Below, piece after piece: positions 53,634 through 61,251 of a stretch of 64,000 nt of DNA. How positions within the stretch are numbered: position 1 is the first letter of the stretch; each line of letters opens with the position of its first letter. This DNA is from Halobellus sp. LT62 (lineage in GTDB: Archaea; Halobacteriota; Halobacteria; Halobacteriales; Haloferacaceae). A model generated the notes under the pieces. It was not told where the DNA came from and did no database searches. It saw only the letters and a list, made by a program, of their open reading frames with translations. The position numbers and the translations under genes are program-made. The DNA lies in contig NZ_JAYEZO010000001.1 of NCBI RefSeq assembly GCF_037031285.1, positions 1,550,001 through 1,614,000 on the forward strand. The letters are read 5' to 3'.

Positions 53634-53954
53634 GTGACAAGCGATCAGAACGACGACAGCCGGGAGCAGGGCGTGGAATTCGGCCCGCTCGCAGGCGAGA
53701 TTGAGGACGAGACGTACCCGATCAACAAGGAGACCTTGCTGGAGCGGTACGGCGACCGTGAGTTGGATCTGGAGGGCGATACGACGACGCTCCGGGAAGT
53801 GTTGGAGCCGATGGGTGAGACCACCTACGAGTCCGCCGACGATGTGCGCCAGAGCGTCATCGGGATGGTCAGCGACGAAGCGGTCGGCCGGAAGAACTAC
53901 TCGGACCGTGGTGGCAGCACGGACACCGAGGAGGGCGACGAGGCGTCGGTGTGA
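53634..53954 (+). CDS. DUF5789-family protein (copy 2)
   Basis: GTG-started acidic protein of 106 residues. Core blocks are VEFGPLAGEIEDETYPINKE, LREVLEPMG, VRQSVIGMVSDEAVGRKNYS and DRGG, with a normal short tail. It is a paralogue of 46946-47377. The GTG at 53634 (VTSDQND) fits the family length; the upstream in-frame residues are Arg/Cys-rich and unlikely to be coding. Confidence 0.75.
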   Translation: MTSDQNDDSREQGVEFGPLAGEIEDETYPINKETLLERYGDRELDLEGDTTTLREVLEPMGETTYESADDVRQSVIGMVSDEAVGRKNYSDRGGSTDTEEGDEASV

Positions 53955-54021
53955 GTGGCTGGCTGGTCGCCCGCTTCGGCCTCCGTTCTCGAGATGACTG
54001 GCATCGACCACGACCCCAGCC

Positions 54022-54141
54022 CTAGGCGGGATCATCATAGGCGACCCCGGCTCGTACCTCGACCACACAACCGATGTCGTCGCCTTGGGCGTTCACCGCG
54101 TGTTCCCCCTCGTCGTCTATGAGGTTCGTGCTAGTCTGCAT
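54022..54141 (-). pseudogene. truncated PRC-barrel gene
   Basis: A 39-codon frame, MQTSTNLIDDEGEHAVNAQG followed by DDIGCVVEV and DDPA, aligns with the first half of the PRC-barrel protein at 46600-46842 (MQNDVTLTEDDEGKNVVNYN). It stops at TAG (54022-54024), before the Trp-Gly half of the domain. The second half is not recoverable with certainty. It converges on the DUF5789 copy 2 gene. Confidence 0.6.
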
Positions 54142-54252
54142 CGGGACCCGATGAAGGTGCCCCGGTCGTAGCATAATTCACCCTGTAGGTGCCGGGGACA
54201 CGTAGCCCCACCGGGGCTCACCGTCGGCCGCCGGAGCACAGAGTCGACAGTT

Positions 54253-54274
54253 GCGCAAGCTTGCGCTTGCAAGC
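54253..54274. promoter_or_regulatory. overlapping palindromes upstream of a small gene
   Basis: GCGCAAGCTTGCGC (54253-54266) is a perfect 14-bp palindrome and is overlapped by GCTTGCAAGC (54265-54274). They end about 6 bases before a TATA-like GATTATG (54280-54286) and so lie where an activator or repressor could bind. No regulator is assigned. Confidence 0.45.
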
Positions 54275-54314
54275 TGCCCGATTATGTTCGTCCGGCACCT
54301 ATTTCGGCTGAGTT

Positions 54315-54419
54315 ATGATCAAGCGCCTACTCAAGATCGCGTACTACGTGTCCAGCGTCGCCACCACCCTCCGCCTTCTACGGAAACTGTTCCGATCGGT
54401 CCGCGGTCGACCCAGCTAA
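54315..54419 (+). CDS. 34-residue basic microprotein
   Basis: A 34-codon frame, MIKRLLKIAYYVSSVATTLR then LLRKLFRSVRGRPS, forms an amphipathic, strongly basic helix, very unlike the acidic proteome around it. A TATA-like GATTATG lies about 30 bases upstream. It may act at the membrane or on nucleic acid. It is supported by promoter spacing and composition only. Confidence 0.5.
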   Translation: MIKRLLKIAYYVSSVATTLRLLRKLFRSVRGRPS

Positions 54420-54446
54420 GCGGCGCTCGATGGTCGAATCGAACTC

Positions 54447-54671
54447 TCACGCGGTTCGACACCCGTACGGCGTTCGGTCGGGGCGGACGAGAACCCACTC
54501 CGCTTTCGATCCGTCGGAAGCGCAGCCCCTCCAAGGACTTCCTGAGGCTGGGTCGTGTGTTTCCTCAGCGAATCCGACCGTAACGGGGTACTCGGGGACC
54601 TCATCGCATCGTTCAACGTCGCTGGCGGCGTACGCTTCCGGGGTTGGCGTCCGGAAGTGCTCGTCGTTCAT
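54447..54671 (-). CDS. small hypothetical protein
   Basis: A 74-residue frame starting MNDEHFRTPTPEAYAASDVE with an ending WVLVRPDRTPYGCRTA. The composition is acidic and acceptable for a haloarchaeal protein, and it looks better than the overlapping plus-strand frame. There are two Cys but no motif. No family was recognised. Confidence 0.4.
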   Translation of the reverse strand: MNDEHFRTPTPEAYAASDVERCDEVPEYPVTVGFAEETHDPASGSPWRGCASDGSKAEWVLVRPDRTPYGCRTA

Positions 54672-54797
54672 ACCACCGTCGTGGGGGTAGTGGGCCGGTA
54701 ACCAAGTGAGTCCGAAACGTGGTATGAGCGGCTGTAACAGACACCGGCGGATACTGGACAGAGGTGGGCTCGCGTGAAGGGTTAGGAGAGCCACTAG

Positions 54798-55233
54798 GCG
54801 CTGGACATCGTCCAGCTGTTCGAGCCGATCACGAAGTGGAACACACAGATCACAGACGCCGACATCATCGCCGAACCCGTCCGGAAGGCGTTCAAACTCG
54901 CCGAATACGAGAAACCCGGCGCGACCCACCTCGAATTCCCCGAGGACGTCGCCGGGTCGGAGGCCGACGCCACCCCGATGGACTCTCGTGAGCGTGTCCG
55001 ACTCGCGTCGCCGGACTCGGAACTGCTTCAACGAGCCCAGTCGTTCCTCGAAGAAGCCGAGCGGCCGCTGATCATTGCGGGGAACGGAGCAGTACGGACG
55101 GATGCCACGGCACGGCTCCGCGAGTTCGTCGAGACGACTGCTATCCCTGTCGCGTCGACGTATATTGGGAAAAGGGGCGATTTCGGATCGTTCGCCACAG
55201 TCGTTGCTCAGACAGTTGTGGCACGTTATTCGT
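54798..55233 (+). pseudogene. acetolactate synthase large-subunit remnant
   Basis: From 54798 the frame reads ALDIVQLFEPITKWNTQI, AFKLAEYEKPGATHLEFPED, RPLIIAGNGAVR and IPVASTYIGK, the middle part of a thiamine-diphosphate enzyme of the acetolactate synthase family. A TAG sits directly before it and the N-terminal 100 or so residues are absent. Near 55170 the homology changes frame to GAISDRSPQSLL and then fades. It is a truncated, frameshifted relic; no intact C-terminal TPP-binding domain is present. Confidence 0.78.
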
Positions 55234-55340
55234 GTCGCCGCCGACATTCGGAAGCGTACATAGCGGTTCGACTCCTAGAAAAACTCCGTCACGGACTACG
55301 TGCGCAACCGGCGTAGTATGCGTTTGAATCTGGTAGTCGG

Positions 55341-56336
55341 TTAGCTCAGAATGAGTGGTCCCATCGAGAGCGTCTGTTTGGCGAGCGTCGCGAGCCGTAG
55401 GATATAGGATGTGAACAGCAGAAATGGCAGCGCCGAGATGGCAAACGCGGCGCTAACAATCCAAAGAATGCTCTCGATGCCGAGGAACGTGCCGGTGAAC
55501 GTTGTCGGGTCGACGAAGACGACCATTCCCCCCGCGACGGTGAGTGCAATCACTGCGGCGTACAGGATGGCTCGTGAGAGTTTCACCAGCGCCCACTGGA
55601 TGTAGAGGTCTTTGACGTACTCGCGGACCACCCCGTACATCGTGAGCACCTCGAGCAAATTTCTGAACGCGCTCCGTTCCTCGTCGGTGAGGGAGTCTTC
55701 GTACTCCATCCCGAGCCAGCGAACGTCGTGCATCTTCCGATCGTAGTTATAATCGAGCGCGGGCGATAAGACGTCGAAGGTGCCGAAATCTGTGTCTTCG
55801 AGATGGTTACGTGCGTGGTCAGCGTTCTCCAACAGATCGGTGACGTACTCGTTTACCTTCTTGTAGAGCGTCTGGTTTTCAGTCTCGGAGAGTGTGTCTC
55901 GCAGAGTCTGTGCTCGCTGTTCGCTCGTTTCGATAAGCGCATAGAGGTAGGCCGCAGGGTCGGCGGGCGTCGTCATCCCGAGGAGGCTATCGGTGTTCTG
56001 GCGGAAATCCATCGTCACGTCCATCCGACTACGCTGGCTCCCGAGCGAGCCGATCTCTTGGGAAAGGACGAGCTGATTGATCGTGACGACGAGCGTCGTT
56101 CCTGTGATGATCGCGCCGACGAGACTGGCGAATACCGTCTCAACCATATCGCTCGACTGCATAGTCGAGAGCAACGACACCGGCTTCAGCACGCCCCAGA
56201 TCATAAACACGAGGAAGATCAGGAACGCGAGCGCGCCAGCGACGACCCACCGGTTAGCCCCGAGCAGCAACCAGAACCAGTACTTGTTGACGCCCGTCCG
56301 TTCACGTAGCGTGCTGTCCGTCGAGAGGTCATTCAT
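55341..56336 (-). CDS. four-helix membrane protein, paralogue 2 of 3
   Basis: Protein of 331 residues with helices near 27-48, 68-90, 240-265 and 280-310 and a soluble middle. Family blocks are TLVVTINQLVLSQEIGSLGS, MDFRQNTDSLL, PADPAAYL and LFTSYILRLATLAKQTL. The ATG at 56336 (MNDLSTDS) overlaps the DUF4177 stop by 8 bp. The function is unknown. Its 3' end is repeated in inverted orientation at 56736-56767 (32 identical bases). Confidence 0.74.
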   Translation of the reverse strand: MNDLSTDSTLRERTGVNKYWFWLLLGANRWVVAGALAFLIFLVFMIWGVLKPVSLLSTMQSSDMVETVFASLVGAIITGTTLVVTINQLVLSQEIGSLGSQRSRMDVTMDFRQNTDSLLGMTTPADPAAYLYALIETSEQRAQTLRDTLSETENQTLYKKVNEYVTDLLENADHARNHLEDTDFGTFDVLSPALDYNYDRKMHDVRWLGMEYEDSLTDEERSAFRNLLEVLTMYGVVREYVKDLYIQWALVKLSRAILYAAVIALTVAGGMVVFVDPTTFTGTFLGIESILWIVSAAFAISALPFLLFTSYILRLATLAKQTLSMGPLILS

Positions 56337-56526
56337 GAGAGACTGGGCGTTTGAACAGCAGTAGTTTCGTGCCGCCACCGTCGTAGCTGATCGTCCCCAC
56401 AAACTCCCAGCCCTCTGCACCGAGGCGGTTGAGTTCGTCTGTTGGATCGACCGTCTCTCGCTTGGTCAATCCTTTTGGCGGATCGAGTGTCTTGTATTCC
56501 CATTGCTGATGCATTTCGGTACCCAT
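56329..56526 (-). CDS. DUF4177-family small protein (copy 1)
   Basis: Protein of 65 residues with the DUF4177 pattern: QQWEYKTL, then LNRLGAEGWEFVGTIS, then LLLFKRP. The family is small and of unknown function. It overlaps the following membrane-protein gene by 8 bp, so translation is coupled. An ATG four codons later (56514) is an alternative start. Confidence 0.72.
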   Translation of the reverse strand: MGTEMHQQWEYKTLDPPKGLTKRETVDPTDELNRLGAEGWEFVGTISYDGGGTKLLLFKRPVSHE

Positions 56527-56639
56527 AAGGTATTATCGGCTCTCACGGTGAAGACTCTGATGACAGGTTGTTTCCCGCCGTGTACTGATTGAGAACGGAG
56601 CGGTGTGCTCGTGCATCGTTGGCTATCATAATCATAATC

Positions 56640-56774
56640 GAGATTATCCTTGGATCGTCAGTGCCGCGTTCACCATCTTCAAACCGATCAATTCTCCGGT
56701 TTACTTCGTGCATCCGGCGGTTCTCGATGCTCTCGAAACAGACGCTCTCGATGGGACCACTCATTCTCAATTGA
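56640..56774 (+). pseudogene. inverted remnant of the four-helix membrane family
   Basis: On the plus strand this stretch aligns with the last 45 codons of the gene at 55341-56336 but in several frames (WIVSAAFTIF in one, then LSKQTLSMGPLILN and a stop in another). The bases 56736-56767 are the exact reverse complement of 55348-55379. It is a decayed C-terminal copy lying between paralogues 2 and 3. Confidence 0.75.
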
Positions 56775-56853
56775 GCCGGCTCTGGTATTCGAGACTCGGG
56801 ACGGGAACAATAGATCAAGATCCCAGACGAGCACCAAGCGGAGCTGTAACGCC

Positions 56854-57870
56854 TCAGCGTTGTGATCCGCGGAGGATCAGCGGCTCGATGGCAAGTGTCC
56901 GTTTCGCTATGGTGAGGATGCGAAGGACATACGAGACAAACAGCATGAATGGAACGAGCGTCACCGCAAACGCACCGCCCACGACGAGGATGATGTGATC
57001 GAAACCGAGTGTGCTTCCCGGGAACGTCCCCACATCGACGATTGCGACCATGATACCCGCAACGGCCACTGCCGGGACTGCAGCATAGAGAATCATCTGA
57101 GACAAGTTGATGAGTGCCCACTGGAAGTACAGCGTCTTGATGTGTTCGCGCGCCGGACCAAAAAGAGACAGCGCTGTTTTGAGGTCGTCAAGCAAACCGT
57201 GTTCTTCCTCACCGAGGCTCTCTTCGTATTCGTTCGCGAGTCGTTCAACTTGGAAAATTTTCCAGCTATAATTGAAATTCAGTGCGGCGAATACCACCTC
57301 GAACGAGCCGAACTGCGCACCCTCAAGTTGGTCACGTACCGTGTCAGCGTTCCCAGTGACGCTTTCAGCAAACTCCTCGACCTCTTCTCGGAGGTTCTCG
57401 TCATCATTCTTGCCAATAGACTCTCGAAGAGCCGTAGTCCGTTGTGCCGCGATTCCGATAATCTGCCGAAGGAATTCGGATGGATCGGCCGGACTCGGAG
57501 CCCCGATTAACTCTTCAGTGAAGTCCCGGAAATCCATCGAACTGGCCATACGCTCGCGTTGATCGCCGAGCGGGCCGTTCTCCTGAGTGAGGACGAGCTG
57601 ACCGATCGTGACGACGAGTGTCGTCCCAGTCACGATAACCGTGATCATCGTCGAGAACATCGTGTCGATCATATCGCCGGACTCGATTTGCCGTGAAAAC
57701 GGTGGATGGAGGACAGCAACGGCGATCACGAATGCGACGAACACGGCACTGGTCAGGACACTGGAGACGAGGAGGCGGTTCGCGTGAAGCAGCACCCACA
57801 GTTTTATCCGACTCTCTCCCGCGCGCTCACGCATCGTGTTGGCCGTACTGATGTCGGTCTCGTCAGTCAT
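56854..57870 (-). CDS. four-helix membrane protein, paralogue 3 of 3
   Basis: Protein of 338 residues with the same layout as paralogue 2: TLVVTIGQLVLTQENGPLGD, MDFRDFTEELI, PADPSEFL and LFVSYVLRILTIAKRTL. Its start overlaps the DUF4177 copy 2 gene by 4 bp. The pair reproduces the arrangement at 55341-56526, so the two genes were duplicated or acquired together. No catalytic motif is visible. Confidence 0.75.
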   Translation of the reverse strand: MTDETDISTANTMRERAGESRIKLWVLLHANRLLVSSVLTSAVFVAFVIAVAVLHPPFSRQIESGDMIDTMFSTMITVIVTGTTLVVTIGQLVLTQENGPLGDQRERMASSMDFRDFTEELIGAPSPADPSEFLRQIIGIAAQRTTALRESIGKNDDENLREEVEEFAESVTGNADTVRDQLEGAQFGSFEVVFAALNFNYSWKIFQVERLANEYEESLGEEEHGLLDDLKTALSLFGPAREHIKTLYFQWALINLSQMILYAAVPAVAVAGIMVAIVDVGTFPGSTLGFDHIILVVGGAFAVTLVPFMLFVSYVLRILTIAKRTLAIEPLILRGSQR

Positions 57871-58073
57871 TCTGGGTCACTCGATTGGGCAGGTCGCTTG
57901 AAAACGAGGTACTTGGTGCCGCCCCCCTCATAGTCGATCGTTTCCACAAACTCCCAGCCCTCTGCACCGAGTTGGTTCAACTCCGCTTTCGGATCCTCTG
58001 CTTCTTTTTGGGTCTCATCGCGCGGCGGTCGAAGCGTCTCGTACTCCCAGTGGGCCGCTTCTGGTTCGGACAT
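57867..58073 (-). CDS. DUF4177-family small protein (copy 2)
   Basis: Protein of 68 residues with HWEYETLRPP, LNQLGAEGWEFVETID and YLVFKRP, closely similar to copy 1. The ATG at 58073 is chosen because a TATA-like GATATAGAG lies about 27 bases upstream; an in-frame start at 58094 would sit inside the promoter spacing. It heads a two-gene operon with paralogue 3. Confidence 0.75.
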   Translation of the reverse strand: MSEPEAAHWEYETLRPPRDETQKEAEDPKAELNQLGAEGWEFVETIDYEGGGTKYLVFKRPAQSSDPE

Positions 58074-58345
58074 CACTACTAATAGGTACTGCAACCCTCT
58101 ATATCCCGCCCACCATCGGCATGGGGAGAGAGAACATTTCTGATCGGAAATCTGAAGTAAGCAGACGACTACCGGTGAGAACGAACTTTTTTAGACAGGA
58201 TTACGCGGGAGCAACCGGCCGCTGGCAACATCGAAGCCCTCGGAAGACTCCGGCTTCGACTCGGTGACCTCCTCTTTCGGGCGCACCGCGGGGACGGTAG
58301 GCCCGTAGTCGTGGACCTCTCTGACTACGCAGTGGGCCGCCACGG

Positions 58346-58472
58346 TCACATATTCGCGAACGTCGTCAGGTCCGGCGTGATGCCGTACTTCCTTGGGCAC
58401 ACCCCTGCCCGCCGACGCGAAAGCAAGCGATCACCTCGTCGAAGATCAGCAGGGTCCCGTGGTCATCGCACG
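58346..58472 (-). pseudogene. glutamate-1-semialdehyde aminotransferase (HemL-like) remnant
   Basis: On the minus strand [20 protein letters not shown] and QGCAQG are followed, one frame over, by [14 protein letters not shown] and then a stop. This is the PLP-site region of class-III aminotransferases of the GSA aminomutase type (FDEVI carries the PLP-contacting Asp). Only about 45 codons remain and the frame is broken, so it is a relic. The surrounding 58074-58592 has no intact gene. Confidence 0.72.
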
Positions 58473-58592
58473 GTGCTCGAAGGCTACCGCGGCAGCGCTA
58501 ATGTACTTGGTTCGGAGCCACGTGCCGGATTCCCCGCGAGCGCAACGTACTGACGACTCAGATTTATGGTCGCGGTCGACGAACGTTGAGGT

Positions 58593-59054
58593 ATGGCGGT
58601 CGACATTGACATTCCGGACCCGCCGGATCTCACGAACCGTCGGGTTCCCTCGGATCTCGACGCGGAATCTCTCGACAGTCCGAGCGACCTCCGCCGGGAG
58701 GAACTGGAGGGATTACTTCGCGACGGTGCGTGGGACGAGGCGTTCGCCGAGTGGTTCGAGTACACTGACCTCGCCGCGGCGGACGTCGCGACGCTCGACG
58801 AGCACGGCGTCTTCGAACAACTCGATTTCTACTGGGACCCGGTCGAGGACCACCTCCGTTTCGTGGTGCCTAGGGTACCGGAGTCGTTGGCGGGAACCGA
58901 CCTCGAAGACGTCCTGCGGACTGAACTGAGCGACCTCGGGCAGACGGTGATCGAACTGCTCTTGGACGCCTACGTCGAATGGGACGAAACGGGTTCCCCG
59001 GCGGACTCGTGGCAGAACGACCCCGTTGACGGCGAGTCCCCATTCGAGCAGTAA
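58593..59054 (+). CDS. hypothetical haloarchaeal protein
   Basis: Very acidic protein of 153 residues, predicted soluble. It contains two helical blocks (LRREELEGLLRDGAWDEAFA and LRTELSDLGQTVIELLLDAY) and an aromatic-rich middle (FDFYWDPVEDHL-like). No known motif. A TATA-like GATTTATGG lies near -30. Codon use is typical of the genome, so I regard it as a real gene of unknown function. Confidence 0.65.
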   Translation: MAVDIDIPDPPDLTNRRVPSDLDAESLDSPSDLRREELEGLLRDGAWDEAFAEWFEYTDLAAADVATLDEHGVFEQLDFYWDPVEDHLRFVVPRVPESLAGTDLEDVLRTELSDLGQTVIELLLDAYVEWDETGSPADSWQNDPVDGESPFEQ

Positions 59055-59255
59055 CTGACGAGTCGGCGTCGACGCCACCAAATTACTGGCAACGCAACAC
59101 GATGTTGATTCACGTCGATATCCCGCTGTAACGGAATCGGTGGAACGGGTTGGCGGCGGAGAGGATCGATCAGTGCCGGGGTACCGGCCACTCCGGTCGA
59201 TATGTCACCTCCCGCGGGTGAGGTTTTATCATCCTGTGCTTCGATCTCACACGTG

Positions 59256-59399
59256 ATGGGAACGACAATCGAACTTAGTGATGAGCTCGCAGATCGCATC
59301 GAAGGACACCTCGAAGACGACGAGACGATTCCGGAATTCATCGAGGAATTAGTGTCCATCTACGAGCAGGAAGGTCGATTTCTGCAGGAGGGTCCGTAG
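59256..59399 (+). CDS. small antitoxin-like protein
   Basis: Protein of 47 residues, MGTTIELSDELADRIEGHLE then DDETIPEFIEELVSIYEQEG. The TIELSDELADRI start resembles ribbon-helix-helix or VapB-like antitoxins common in haloarchaea. No toxin gene lies next to it. A TATA-like GTTTTATCA (59223-59231) lies about 27 bases before the ATG. The start at 59202 is rejected because it precedes the promoter. Confidence 0.6.
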   Translation: MGTTIELSDELADRIEGHLEDDETIPEFIEELVSIYEQEGRFLQEGP

Positions 59400-59476
59400 C
59401 GCTCGTCGGCCGTGTCAATGCCACCGCACACGAGAAACTCCCGGCTTACTATCTCCTCTGCATTCGATATTCGGAT

Positions 59477-60085
59477 ATGAGTCAGTCGTCGACAGAGGTG
59501 TCTCGTCGCGGATTCATCCGCGCGGGAGCGATTGCGACTGCCGCGAGTCTCGGAGCCGGCGCGGCAACGGCACAGGAGGGGGCACGCCACACCATCGAGA
59601 TGACCGACGATTTGGTGTTCGACCCTGAGGAGGTTACCCTCGCGCCGGGAGACACCGTCATCTGGGAGAACGTGGGCCAAGTCGGTCACTCGGTGACGGC
59701 CTACGAGGACGAGATCCCCGAGGACGCCGCGTACTTCGCCTCCGGCGGGTTCGACCAAGAGTCGGCGGCTCGCAGCGCGTACCAAGCTGGCGATCCCGAT
59801 AGCGGTGACATCCTCGAAGGCGATACGTACGAGCACACCTTCGAGGTCGAAGGCACGTACGAGTACTTCTGTATCCCTCACGAGACAGCGGGAATGGTCG
59901 GGGCTCTCGAGGTCACGCCGGGCGGCGACTCCGACGACGGTGGCGGCGCTGCGGTCCCGACCGTCCCCGACGTGGCGAAGACCATCCTCATCGCGACGAC
60001 CGGTGCATTGGTCGCCGTCGTCTCGCTGGCGTACTTCTTCTTGAAGTACGGCGGCGACTACGAACCGATCGATGAGGAAGGATAG
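59477..60085 (+). CDS. halocyanin-like blue copper protein
   Basis: Exported copper protein of 202 residues. A Tat signal (SRRGFIRAG) is followed by an Ala-rich core and a likely cleavage after ATAQ. The type-1 copper ligands fit H71 (VGHSV), C132, H135 and M140 (CIPHETAGM). A C-terminal hydrophobic helix (residues about 167-188) with a charged end anchors it to the membrane with the copper domain outside. It would carry electrons between membrane complexes. Confidence 0.9.
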   Translation: MSQSSTEVSRRGFIRAGAIATAASLGAGAATAQEGARHTIEMTDDLVFDPEEVTLAPGDTVIWENVGQVGHSVTAYEDEIPEDAAYFASGGFDQESAARSAYQAGDPDSGDILEGDTYEHTFEVEGTYEYFCIPHETAGMVGALEVTPGGDSDDGGGAAVPTVPDVAKTILIATTGALVAVVSLAYFFLKYGGDYEPIDEEG

Positions 60086-60311
60086 CGTAGGTAGCACAGA
60101 CTCGGGCGTACGGCGTTTCGCAGCGAGCACGACGCACAGCGTAATGTATCGGTTCTCTCTCAGAGATGGCGAGTCACTCTCGGAACATCGGTCGACAGTG
60201 TTAGTGTCGCCTGCCCCGTACGTTTCGATCCGGCCCCTCGATGACACTGACTCGGATGTGCACGCCGAGGGTCGCACAGCGTGTTAGTGAAACCAGCCGG
60301 AGGGAACTACG

Positions 60312-60476
60312 ATGCCAGACACCAAAGACGGCCGGGACAAGAAAGGCAACGACGAGGAGGAACGCCAACGCCAGCGAGCGCTCGAAGAGGAGCTCGAATA
60401 CGCGGAATCAGCCGCCGAGCGCCGCGAAAAACGGGATGAAGAGCTCACAGAGGAGGAACTCGCAAGCGACGAGTGA
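60312..60476 (+). CDS. small highly charged protein
   Basis: A 54-residue frame, MPDTKDGRDKKGNDEEERQR followed by a Glu/Arg-rich helix and ending LTEEELASDE. It is almost entirely charged and probably forms one long helix. Small proteins of this kind are common in haloarchaea; function unknown. It lies 226 bp after the halocyanin gene. Confidence 0.6.
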   Translation: MPDTKDGRDKKGNDEEERQRQRALEEELEYAESAAERREKRDEELTEEELASDE

Positions 60477-60596
60477 GAAGCGGACGCGGCTCACTCGTAT
60501 CGAACGCTACTCCGGAGGAACGAACGCTCGAGCGGGTCGAACCGGCGATCGTCTCTCGCTACTGGGCGACTGTCTCAGATTTTTCATCCTCTGATC

Positions 60597-61226
60597 TCAC
60601 TCTTCGGTCCGGAGGTACGTCTTCGCTCGCTCGTCGCTCACCTGCTCGAACGACTCGTAGAACTGCCCGACTGCGCCGAAGTGACTCGGAACCTCCACGC
60701 AGACGATTTCGTCTACTTCCGATCGGAGCCGTTCGATCGCCCCGCGCGGTGCGACCGGGACAGCGAGGATTACCCGTTCGGCCCCCGCCTCGGCCACTTG
60801 ACGAATGCACGCGGTCGTTGTCGCACCCGTGGCGACCCCGTCGTCGACGATGAGCACGCGCTTGCCGTCGAGTTCGAGCGGCGCGCGGTCGTCACGGTAC
60901 CGCTTCAGCTTCGCACCTGCGGCTTGGCGCTCCCGCTCGATCTGCTCGTCGAGGTACTCCTCGTCGACGCCGAGATCGTCGATCAGCGGATCGTTCAACC
61001 AGAGCGTTCCGTCGCTTGCGACGGCACCGATCGCGAGCTCGGGATTGTGGGGCGCACTGATCTTTCGCGCGACGACGATGTCGAGGGGGACGCCGAGGCG
61101 GTCGGCGACGACTCGTCCGACGGGGAGGCCGCCGCGCGGCACCGCGAGGACGATGTCGCCCGTGATACCGTCGTCCACGATCGCGTCGGCGAGTCGCGAT
61201 CCGGCGTTCGTGCGGTCTTTGAACAT
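60597..61226 (-). CDS. phosphoribosyltransferase-family protein
   Basis: Protein of 209 residues with the PRPP loop VLIVDDGVATGATT at 124-137 and an N-terminal AVPRGGLPVG. This group of stand-alone PRTases (often beside heat-shock or dienelactone-type genes) has no certain substrate. The ATG at 61226 is chosen because homology begins at MFKDRTNAG; a frame to 61289 would overlap the Hsp20 gene. It lies 25 bp after Hsp20 on the same strand and is probably cotranscribed. Confidence 0.85.
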   Translation of the reverse strand: MFKDRTNAGSRLADAIVDDGITGDIVLAVPRGGLPVGRVVADRLGVPLDIVVARKISAPHNPELAIGAVASDGTLWLNDPLIDDLGVDEEYLDEQIERERQAAGAKLKRYRDDRAPLELDGKRVLIVDDGVATGATTTACIRQVAEAGAERVILAVPVAPRGAIERLRSEVDEIVCVEVPSHFGAVGQFYESFEQVSDERAKTYLRTEE

Positions 61227-61251
61227 TTCTCGATCGATTTCGCTCGATCCG

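Noticed and set aside
54430-54490. tRNA-like T-loop sequence (GGTTCGAC)
   Set aside because: The flanking bases do not form a T-stem and no acceptor or anticodon stem can be drawn. Similar GTTCGA strings occur inside coding genes here.
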